Below are positions 1 through 5,315 of a stretch of 5,315 nt of DNA, piece by piece; the stretch's first letter is position 1, and the number at the start of each line of letters is the position of its first letter. Under the pieces are notes generated by a model, which had not been told where the DNA came from, did no database searches, and worked only from the letters and a program-made list of their open reading frames with translations. Location of the stretch: NCBI GenBank assembly GCA_008081305.1, contig VMCP01000115.1, positions 1-5,315 of the forward strand, in the 5' to 3' direction. A program made the translations under genes and the position numbers. Origin of the DNA: Bacteroidota bacterium. Its GTDB lineage: Bacteria > Bacteroidota > Bacteroidia > NS11-12g > UBA955.

Positions 1-1
1 G

Positions 2-2206
2 AGCCTTCCTGGAGGACTTAAAGGTTTTGTTGTAGGAGAGGTTTTAACCTGTGAAAAACACCCCGATGCAGATCGATTAAAAGTAACAACCATTAATGTT
101 GGATCTGCTGAACCATTGCATATTGTGTGTGGTGCACCGAATGTAGCAGCCGGACAAAAAGTGATCGTTGCAACCGTAGGATCGCAGGTATCCATACCGG
201 GTAAAGAACCGTTTGAAATAAAGAAAAGTAAAATCCGTGGCCAGGTGAGCGAGGGTATGATTTGTGCCGAAGATGAAATGGGCGTTGGACATTCACACGA
301 TGGAATTTTAGTTTTACCTGAAGCAATAAAAGTTGGAATCAGTGCAGCAGATTATTTCGGAATAGTACTGGATACCATCCTAGAAATTGGCTTGACCGCA
401 AATCGCGGTGATGCGGCTTCTCATATGGGTGTGGCTCGAGATGTAGCGGCATTGTATGGATTGCCATTGCCAACATCAACTTCGCAAAACATTACGATTC
501 CAACAGAAATAAAAAGAGAGGTTACCATTGAGAATAGTCATGATTGTCGCCGATATATCGGTGTCACCATTGAGCAAATTGAAGTCAAAGATTCTCCCGA
601 ATGGTTAAAACATAGTTTATCGGCAATTGGTATTGAGCCAAAAAACAATGTGGTAGACGCAACCAACTATATTCTGCACCATTATGGGCAACCCGTTCAC
701 GCCTTCGATTCAAGAAAGTTGATGGGCGGTGTGGGTGTTCGAAAAGCTCAAGCCGGTGAAAAAATCACCTTGCTAGATGATTCCGAAAAGGAACTAACTA
801 CCGACGATTTGGTGATTGTAGATGAATCTTCACCTGTTGCTTTGGCTGGGGTCATGGGCGGTGCTGAATCCTCGGTGTCGCAATCAACCACTTCTGTGTT
901 TTTAGAAATTGCGCATTTCCATGAGAGCACGGTAAGAAAAACAGCACAACGTCATGTTCTAAATACAGATGCCTCTTTTCGATTTGAACGCGGAATTGAC
1001 TTAGAGAATATGAAGCAAGTGGCACAGCATTTGGCAACCTTGATTACCGATATTGCTGGCGGACACATTACCGGATTTAACGATGTCTTCCCAAATCCAA
1101 AAGAAGTCAAGAAAATCTCGTTTGATTACAACAGACTGAACGAATACGCCGGTATTACTTATCCCATAGAAAAAGCGGAAGGAATTTTGGAGTCTTTAGG
1201 ATTTAAGGTCAATACCAAACTCAATCCATGGGAAGTGTCCATACCGAGTTGGAGAAACGACGTTTCTTATGATGTTGATCTCTTTGAAGAAGTGATGAGA
1301 ATTTACGGTTTTGACGAAATACCGTTAACCGGTAAAATGCAGATTTCTTTGGGAAATTTCCAAGGAATGCAGCGAAAGAAGAAAGAGAATCAACTCAGGA
1401 ATTACCTTGCAGATAAGGGATATTTTGAAGCGCAAACCAATAGCTTAACGTCGCCTACTTATTACTCCGAGGAAGCACCCTTGGTTCAAATCAGTAACCC
1501 TTTAAGTACGGATATGTCGGTGATGCGATATTCCATGGTTCCAGGATTGTTAACTTCTGTGGCCTATAATCAAAACAGACAGGCTAAGAGCGTTAAGTTA
1601 TTTGAACTAGGTAAAACGTATGCAAAAACGGAGAATGGTTATAAAGAAACGCCTACGCTCTGTATTGTTTCTTGGGGGAATTCAGACGCTGAAACTTGGG
1701 AGTCTAAAACAAGAAACGCTGATTTTTACGATCTAAAAAGGGTGGTAACTGGCTTGATTCAACGAATGGATTCAAGCTTAAAAATAGACGATTTACAGAT
1801 CGAATCGGTTTCTAAAAAGTTAACCAAACAAACCGAAGTGAAAGGATCTGTTTGGACCGTTGAAATACCACTGAAAAAGTTATTTAAACCAGCGAGGAAA
1901 ACGGTCCGATACGAAGAACCATCCAAGTTCTTCAATATGCGAAGAGACTTAAGTTTAGTTATCGATAAAAAGGTCCAGTTCAAAGACCTCTTAGCCACAA
2001 CAAACGCTACAAAAGTGAAAAACTTGACGGATGTTCGTGTTTTTGATATTTATGAAGGGAAACCCCTAGAAGAACATCAAAAAGCCGTTTCATTGAGTTT
2101 CTTATTTAATAAAAAGGATGCTCCAATGAAGGACGAAGAAGCGGACAAATCAATGTCAAAGCTCATGGCTGCATTTGAAGAAAATGGCGCCGTAATCCGT
2201 CGTTAG
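2..2206 (+). CDS. pheT: Phenylalanine--tRNA ligase beta subunit (PheT), 5'-truncated by the window edge
   Basis: This is the beta subunit of the cytoplasmic (alpha-beta)2 enzyme that charges tRNA-Phe; it pairs with PheS, which is not in the window. The frame is open from base 2 and gives 734 residues; about 40 N-terminal residues are probably missing. The domains follow the family order. The OB-fold tRNA-binding domain spans about residues 8-112, with VVGEVLTCEKHPDADRLKV at 10-28 and VCGAPNVAAGQKV soon after. The B3/B4 editing domain spans about 180-335, with NVVDATN, GQPVHAFD (229-236), FLE and TDASFRFERGID; the conserved H, E, T and A positions of its Tyr-editing pocket appear intact. B5 spans about 368-441 and ends in DLFEEVMRIYGFDEIP. 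A core domain with NPLSTDMSVMR follows, then FDX-ACB, about 640-734, with MRRDLSLVID and VFDIYEGKPL. The region before FDX-ACB looks shorter than I expect. An in-frame TTG at 116 is internal, because family homology continues upstream of it. coaX follows after 2 bases. Confidence 0.98.
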   Translation, partial: SLPGGLKGFVVGEVLTCEKHPDADRLKVTTINVGSAEPLHIVCGAPNVAAGQKVIVATVGSQVSIPGKEPFEIKKSKIRGQVSEGMICAEDEMGVGHSHDGILVLPEAIKVGISAADYFGIVLDTILEIGLTANRGDAASHMGVARDVAALYGLPLPTSTSQNITIPTEIKREVTIENSHDCRRYIGVTIEQIEVKDSPEWLKHSLSAIGIEPKNNVVDATNYILHHYGQPVHAFDSRKLMGGVGVRKAQAGEKITLLDDSEKELTTDDLVIVDESSPVALAGVMGGAESSVSQSTTSVFLEIAHFHESTVRKTAQRHVLNTDASFRFERGIDLENMKQVAQHLATLITDIAGGHITGFNDVFPNPKEVKKISFDYNRLNEYAGITYPIEKAEGILESLGFKVNTKLNPWEVSIPSWRNDVSYDVDLFEEVMRIYGFDEIPLTGKMQISLGNFQGMQRKKKENQLRNYLADKGYFEAQTNSLTSPTYYSEEAPLVQISNPLSTDMSVMRYSMVPGLLTSVAYNQNRQAKSVKLFELGKTYAKTENGYKETPTLCIVSWGNSDAETWESKTRNADFYDLKRVVTGLIQRMDSSLKIDDLQIESVSKKLTKQTEVKGSVWTVEIPLKKLFKPARKTVRYEEPSKFFNMRRDLSLVIDKKVQFKDLLATTNATKVKNLTDVRVFDIYEGKPLEEHQKAVSLSFLFNKKDAPMKDEEADKSMSKLMAAFEENGAVIRR

Positions 2207-2211
2207 TCATG
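2204..2211 (+). other. pheT stop / coaX start junction (TAGTCATG)
   Basis: The pheT TAG is followed after two bases by the coaX ATG. No purine-rich Shine-Dalgarno sequence precedes the ATG and there is no room for a promoter outside coding sequence. Terminating pheT ribosomes probably restart on coaX. The coupling is inferred from spacing only. Confidence 0.6.
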
Positions 2212-2904
2212 GAAGTTTACACCCTCGATATCGGAAATACACGCTCCAAGATAGGAACGTTTATTTCGGGTAAATTAAATGGGGTTCAAACGTTTAATGA
2301 CCATTCGGCTTTGGTGGAATTCCTATCCAATCTACCAAAAGAATCGATCATTGGATGTTCTGTTGGAAAGAAGCCGGCCATATTTTCAGAGGATATCAGA
2401 TGGGTGACACCAGTGAATAACCAAGTGTTAATCTTAGATATTGATGAGCCTGAAGGTTTAGGTGCTGATCGCTATGTTGGACTTTTGGGTTTATTACAAA
2501 AATTCCCCCAAAAAGAAGTTCTCTTAATAGATGCGGGTACCTGTATTACCTATGATTACTTGTACGATAAACAGTATCACGGTGGAGCTATATCACCGGG
2601 AATTCAATTGCGTTTCAAATCCATGAATGATTACACAGAAGCCTTACCTTTATTAAAGGGGAATCAGAACCAAACCCTATATATCGGTAAGAATACGGAT
2701 GAGGCAATGAATTCAGGTGTTTTGATGGGGGTAATTGATGAAGTTAGCGGTCGAATTCAAGATTGGCAGAGCAAATCGAACGAGGGAATCGTCGTATTAA
2801 CGGGTGGTGATGCAGAGTTTTTGGGGAATCATCTTAAAACGAAGATATTTGTAGAGCCGTGGCTTCTGCACTACGGTTTGTATTATGCGCATCAATCCCT
2901 TTAA
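2209..2904 (+). CDS. coaX: Type III pantothenate kinase (CoaX)
   Basis: This enzyme phosphorylates pantothenate with ATP to 4'-phosphopantothenate, the first step of coenzyme A synthesis, in the cytosol. It belongs to the ASKHA fold (actin/sugar kinase/Hsp70). At 231 residues it is close to the usual 240-260. Visible motifs are the phosphate-binding DIGNTRSK at residues 7-14, the GADRY block at 85-89, DAGTCIT at 108-114 (its Asp is the likely catalytic base), GGAISPG at 125-131 followed by LRFKSM, and TGGDAEF at 198-204. Known members of this type need a monovalent cation such as K+ and are not feedback-inhibited by CoA, unlike type I (CoaA). The ATG is chosen because it begins right at the first strand leading into DIGNT and lies 2 bases after the pheT stop. 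The last 20 bases overlap the next gene in another frame. Older annotations may call this family Baf or a transcriptional activator. Confidence 0.96.
   Translation: MEVYTLDIGNTRSKIGTFISGKLNGVQTFNDHSALVEFLSNLPKESIIGCSVGKKPAIFSEDIRWVTPVNNQVLILDIDEPEGLGADRYVGLLGLLQKFPQKEVLLIDAGTCITYDYLYDKQYHGGAISPGIQLRFKSMNDYTEALPLLKGNQNQTLYIGKNTDEAMNSGVLMGVIDEVSGRIQDWQSKSNEGIVVLTGGDAEFLGNHLKTKIFVEPWLLHYGLYYAHQSL
2885..2904 (+). other. 20-base coaX / outer-membrane protein gene overlap
   Basis: The ATG of the barrel gene lies inside the last codons of coaX, +1 in frame relative to it, and the coaX TAA falls at 2902-2904. No Shine-Dalgarno sequence precedes the ATG. The downstream frame immediately encodes a credible signal peptide, which supports this start and suggests translational coupling. 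Confidence 0.6.
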
Positions 2905-4261
2905 GCACCTTGCTTTTTATGGCCTTGTATTTTTTACGCTTGGAGTTCAAGCGCAAGGAAGTTCAGGCCAAAACTTTATCCGTTCACCATATTCCAACTA
3001 CGGCATTGGCGAATGGACCTACACAAACCCAATACAAGCTTCTACAGCTCAACACACTTATGCAGGGCATTTTTCATACACCTTAAGTAACCCTGCTACT
3101 CTAGGGAACGTTCGTTATACCGTGTTTGATTTTGCTGGAAACTTCAGAAATGGAACAACACAGTTGAATGATAAGTATAACGACTTCAACGGTGGTGGAA
3201 TTTCCTACATGAGTTTGGCCCTTCCGATTTGGAAGAAGGTCACCCAAAAATTGATTTCTGAGGACAGTATCACGGGTAGAAAAACATGGCAATTTACTCC
3301 TTATGGTGCGAGTAGTAGCATTACGTTGAAGCCCATGACAACAATGGGTTACGAATACCATCTTGACGATGAGGGCATTTTACCTGGTCGTACAACTTAC
3401 ACCGGTTCAGGTGGAGTGAACCTATTGCAATGGAATACTGGTTTTAGAATCGGTAACTGGGTGAATCTTGGCTACGGTTTGGGGTATGCTTTTGGAAGCA
3501 CCCGAGATAATGCCTTTTACTCGGTCATTGATAGTTTTCAGTTAGGAGCAATCGACGATGCTCAAGATTTGAAAATCCGTGGTATGCAACAGCAAATAGG
3601 TGCACTTTTTGAATTCAAATTAGATAGTACTTATCATAGAATTGGTGGTAGTTACGAGTGGTTTCCAAATATGAGAGCTACGCGTAATCGTTTGACAAGA
3701 AGTATGCAGGTAATAGGTAGCACGGTGAGAACATTAGATACTATTTTGAATGAAAACAGCGTAGAAGAATCTTTTGATTTGCCTACCTCTTTTGGAGTAG
3801 GGTATAGCGTGCGTTACCGCAGAAGTCTGTTGTTGGCTTTGGACTGGAGGCGTCAAACATGGTCGAATGGTTTCAAGGCATTTTGGGAAAAGAATTCCGA
3901 CTATAGAGATCGCAACGATTATTCTGCAAGCTTAATTATAAACCCAGTTGATCGTAAAGCTCCTAATGAAAAGAAAATGAAAATCCCTGTTCGTTTGAGC
4001 TATGGATATGGGGAATCTAATGTTCAAGTAACGCAAGGTCAAAACACCTTTGCATTGCAAGAACATCGTGTGGGAATTGGATTTGGTATTCCTATCATAC
4101 GTCGTTATTTCGATAATTCGGTTCTAACGAATATGGTTCATGTTGATTTTCAATACATCAACCGTAGCCTGAGTCCTACGCTACCGAAGGAGAATTTCTT
4201 CACGGTTTCGCTTGGTATACAAATGGGAGATATTTGGTTTGCTAAGCGCAAATACGATTAA
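2885..4261 (+). CDS. Bacteroidota outer-membrane beta-barrel protein, SPYSxYGIG family, substrate unknown
   Basis: This is a 458-residue exported protein. Residues 1-23 form a signal peptide: a basic start with K7 and H8, a hydrophobic core from about 9 to 20, and a VQA-Q cleavage site after A23. The mature protein opens with SPYSNYGIG (34-42), then SNPATLGN (68-75), a layout I know from large Bacteroidota outer-membrane proteins loosely resembling the FadL/OMPP1 transport barrels. The rest is rich in alternating aromatic and polar residues with repeated short glycine-containing strands, for example GYGLGYAFGS and LSYGYG. It ends in a strand-like FFTVSLGIQMGDIWFAKRKYD stretch (438-458), which fits a C-terminal barrel strand. 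I infer an outer-membrane location from this; neither transport nor any substrate is shown. Its position between coaX and lptC, with overlap on one side and a 1-base gap on the other, suggests co-expression with envelope assembly. The start at 2885 is fixed by the signal peptide. Confidence 0.85.
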   Translation: MRINPFKHLAFYGLVFFTLGVQAQGSSGQNFIRSPYSNYGIGEWTYTNPIQASTAQHTYAGHFSYTLSNPATLGNVRYTVFDFAGNFRNGTTQLNDKYNDFNGGGISYMSLALPIWKKVTQKLISEDSITGRKTWQFTPYGASSSITLKPMTTMGYEYHLDDEGILPGRTTYTGSGGVNLLQWNTGFRIGNWVNLGYGLGYAFGSTRDNAFYSVIDSFQLGAIDDAQDLKIRGMQQQIGALFEFKLDSTYHRIGGSYEWFPNMRATRNRLTRSMQVIGSTVRTLDTILNENSVEESFDLPTSFGVGYSVRYRRSLLLALDWRRQTWSNGFKAFWEKNSDYRDRNDYSASLIINPVDRKAPNEKKMKIPVRLSYGYGESNVQVTQGQNTFALQEHRVGIGFGIPIIRRYFDNSVLTNMVHVDFQYINRSLSPTLPKENFFTVSLGIQMGDIWFAKRKYD

Positions 4262-4265
4262 CATG
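4259..4265 (+). other. Barrel-gene stop / lptC start junction (TAACATG)
   Basis: The stop of the barrel gene and the lptC ATG are separated by one base. The lptC frame stays open upstream to a possible GTG at 4212. That extension would put 17 residues copied out of the barrel gene in front of the lipoprotein signal, so the ATG at 4263 is preferred. Confidence 0.65.
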
Positions 4266-4877
4266 TCGAGTAAAAATCGAAATACATTTTCGGTTGTCGC
4301 CCTGATTTTAACGGGTATCATTTTAGCTACTTCCTGTAACAGTGAAACGATCTATGGAAAAGATCGTGCACAGAGTACAGATAGCATCGTTACAAAGGAG
4401 TTTGCTGAGAAAGTCACCATTGAATATACAGATTCGGGCTTTTTAAGGGCTAGAGTTTTCAGTCCGTTGGTAACAGCAATTAAACAACCATCCAACCCAT
4501 TTATGGAGATGACCAAAGGGTTGAAAGTGGATTTTTACGATATCCGTGGGGATATCCAAAGTTATATGACGGCGGAATACGCCATTTCTTACCCAGATAA
4601 AAAATACATTGTGGTAAAACGTGATGTTGAGATTTTGAATGTGAAAGGTGAAGTGTTGAACACCGAAGAACTTCGTTGGGATCAAGATAGTGGTAAGATA
4701 TACACGGATCAGTTTGTGCGCATAACAACACCAGATCAAATAATCACAGGAACAGGATTGGTGAGTGATCAATCTTTTTCTGATTGGGAAATATTAAATG
4801 TTAGTGGAACCTTAAACGTACCTCATGATAAAATACCACATCCTCGCTCTGTTGTGCCTGGTCGCGGCCGCTATTAG
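4263..4877 (+). CDS. lptC: LptC, periplasmic lipopolysaccharide-export protein (lipoprotein form)
   Basis: LptC receives lipopolysaccharide from the inner-membrane LptB2FG ABC transporter and passes it to LptA in the periplasmic bridge. The 204-residue product begins with a lipoprotein signal: basic SSKNRN, a hydrophobic core from about 9 to 22, and the lipobox LATSC with the lipidated Cys at 25. E. coli LptC is instead held by a transmembrane helix; a lipid anchor is usual for Bacteroidota members as I recall them. The LptC/OstA-like beta-jellyroll spans about 50-185. Family-like stretches are TKGLKVDFYDIRGDIQS (84-100), MTAEYAISYPDKKYIVV, LNTEELRWD (132-140), SGKIYTDQFVRI (143-154) and ITGTGLVSD (161-169). 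The Asn after Cys25 and the absence of a charged patch fit a periplasm-facing anchor. The start lies 1 base after the barrel gene's stop. The last 17 residues overlap the next gene and are less LptC-like. A GC-rich patch containing GCGGCCGC sits at 4864-4871. Confidence 0.92.
   Translation: MSSKNRNTFSVVALILTGIILATSCNSETIYGKDRAQSTDSIVTKEFAEKVTIEYTDSGFLRARVFSPLVTAIKQPSNPFMEMTKGLKVDFYDIRGDIQSYMTAEYAISYPDKKYIVVKRDVEILNVKGEVLNTEELRWDQDSGKIYTDQFVRITTPDQIITGTGLVSDQSFSDWEILNVSGTLNVPHDKIPHPRSVVPGRGRY
4825..4877 (+). other. 53-base out-of-frame overlap between lptC and the small membrane protein gene
   Basis: The same bases encode the polar tail of LptC (IPHPRSVVPGRGRY) and, +1 in frame, the first transmembrane helix of the next protein (HILALLCLVAAAIS). 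The LptC tail here is beyond the last clear jellyroll strand, so it may be a late extension running into the downstream gene. The alternative downstream ATG at 4921 would remove the overlap but also the first helix. Confidence 0.55.
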
Positions 4878-5031
4878 TGCGATTGAATTTTTGGCCATTT
4901 CAATTGAAAATCCAGCATACATGACCTCATTCAAGTTTTGGCTAATGATTCTCGTGTTCGCTTTTAGCGTGATGCTTTATTTACGCACGAGAAGATTTAG
5001 AAAAGAAAGCTTTAAGAATCAGCAACGCTAA
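4825..5031 (+). CDS. Small two-helix inner-membrane protein, function unknown
   Basis: I do not recognise a named family for this 68-residue protein. It has two hydrophobic segments: about 5-26 (HILALLCLVAAAISAIEFLA) and about 36-53 (FKFWLMILVFAFSVMLYL), joined by a short loop with ENP, and ending in a basic tail (RTRRFRKESFKNQQR). By the positive-inside rule it would be a hairpin with both ends in the cytoplasm. I recall small hypothetical membrane proteins next to lptC in other Bacteroidota genomes, which makes a real gene more likely, but I cannot confirm homology here. Its ATG lies within lptC and no Shine-Dalgarno sequence is seen, so translation probably depends on lptC ribosomes. An internal ATG at 4921 would leave only the second helix. 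A role in envelope biogenesis is a guess from position only. Confidence 0.7.
   Translation: MIKYHILALLCLVAAAISAIEFLAISIENPAYMTSFKFWLMILVFAFSVMLYLRTRRFRKESFKNQQR
5028..5031. other. Interlocked convergent stop codons (CTAA)
   Basis: The plus-strand TAA at 5029-5031 and the minus-strand TAG (complement of 5028-5030) share bases, so the two convergent genes overlap by 4 bases. No non-coding space exists for an ordinary terminator, and no hairpin followed by a T-run is evident on either strand nearby. Confidence 0.85.
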
Positions 5032-5315
5032 TCTTCGGGGTCGTCCTTTTCTTCTTCCTGCTGTTTTTCAGGCTCCACAAACCAACTGGCGAGGTAACCG
5101 GTAAAGACACCAAACAGACCCACGCCTGCCGTCATTAGCACTAGAGCAACAATTCTTCCTTCGGTTGTTACAGGATACAAGTCACCGTATCCCACAGTAG
5201 TGATGGTAACATAAGCCCACCAAAGAGCATCTTCCGCAGTTTTGATATTACTATTCGGTGCTGTTTCTACTTCAAGAATTAAAACCGATGAGAATAGAAT
5301 CAACATAAAGGCTAC
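5028..5315 (-). CDS. Potassium channel / ion transporter, C-terminal part (gene continues past the right edge)
   Basis: Ninety-five residues are in the window and the frame is open to the right edge, so the ATG at 5306 is probably internal. The order is: the end of an outer pore helix (AFMLILFSSVLILEVE, residues 2-17), a pore helix (TAEDALWWAYVTI), the K+-selectivity filter TTVGYGD (39-45), then an inner helix (about 55-79) rich in glycine (MTAGVGLFGVFTG). This is the S5-pore-S6 module of the voltage-gated-like channel superfamily. The wording resembles the end of bacterial six-helix ion transporters of about 270-280 residues, so a voltage-sensor-like domain is expected outside the window; a plain two-helix channel is the alternative. 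The cytoplasmic tail is short and very acidic (EPEKQQEEEKDDPED, 9 of 15 residues acidic), with no RCK/TrkA-N nucleotide-binding domain. It would conduct K+ across the inner membrane. It is convergent to the lptC run and likely expressed separately. Confidence 0.9.
   Translation of the reverse strand, partial: VAFMLILFSSVLILEVETAPNSNIKTAEDALWWAYVTITTVGYGDLYPVTTEGRIVALVLMTAGVGLFGVFTGYLASWFVEPEKQQEEEKDDPED

Noticed and set aside
116..118. TTG as a start codon of pheT
   Set aside because: The frame is open to base 2 and the residues before it match the conserved PheT tRNA-binding domain, so the true start is left of the window.
2872..2880. TACGGTTTG resembling a Bacteroidota -7 promoter element
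   Set aside because: The spacing is one base off TAnnTTTG, it sits only a few bases before the ATG inside coaX, and no matching upstream element is seen.
2859..3086. Plus-strand 75-codon frame beginning at GTG, with a hydrophobic stretch
   Set aside because: It is a third-frame shadow across the coaX end and the barrel gene's signal peptide; both real frames have strong family or signal evidence.
4212..4262. N-terminal extension of lptC from GTG
   Set aside because: It lies within the barrel gene and would push the lipoprotein signal inward; ATG at 4263 gives a normal signal peptide.
4443..4772. Minus-strand 109-codon frame opposite lptC
   Set aside because: Composition is unlike the real proteins here (rich in Cys, His and aromatics in no pattern) and lptC on the other strand is well supported.
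4864..4871. GCGGCCGC (NotI site) as a sign of a cloning junction or chimera
   Set aside because: Both lptC and the small membrane protein frames read through it sensibly, and flanking composition and gene order are continuous.
4991..5036. 7-base inverted repeat GAAGATT / AATCTTC spanning the convergent stops
   Set aside because: The loop is 32 bases, the stem is short and no T-run follows on either strand; it is likely chance and not a terminator.

Overview
The window looks like ordinary chromosomal DNA from a Bacteroidota bacterium, most likely of the Flavobacteriales type. This rests on PheT wording typical of that phylum, a type III pantothenate kinase (CoaX) as the CoA-pathway kinase, an outer-membrane protein with the SPYSxYGIG signature that I associate with Bacteroidota, a lipoprotein form of LptC, and gene starts with no visible Shine-Dalgarno sequence. 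Base composition is moderately AT-rich by eye and even throughout. I see no insertion sequence, phage gene, tRNA, rRNA or CRISPR array.

Layout from left to right: (1) the 3' nine-tenths or so of pheT, the phenylalanyl-tRNA synthetase beta subunit, open from the left edge to 2206; (2) coaX, 2209-2904, starting 2 bases after the pheT stop; (3) an outer-membrane beta-barrel protein of unknown substrate, 2885-4261, overlapping coaX by 20 bases; (4) lptC, 4263-4877, starting 1 base after the preceding stop; (5) a 68-residue two-helix membrane protein, 4825-5031, overlapping the end of lptC by 53 bases in another frame; (6) on the minus strand, the 3' end of a potassium-selective ion channel gene, 5028 to the right edge, whose stop codon interlocks with that of gene 5.

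Genes 1 to 5 are packed with almost no intergenic DNA and look like one co-transcribed, translationally coupled run. Its promoter, if it is a single operon, lies left of the window. The run mixes housekeeping functions (tRNA charging, CoA synthesis) with envelope building: the barrel protein and LptC both belong to the cell envelope, and LptC carries lipopolysaccharide across the periplasm. The ion channel is convergent and probably a separate transcription unit.

No clearly new multi-gene system is visible. The points most worth a second look are the small membrane protein that overlaps lptC, the uncharacterised barrel gene locked between coaX and lptC, and a PheT that appears compact in its C-terminal third.
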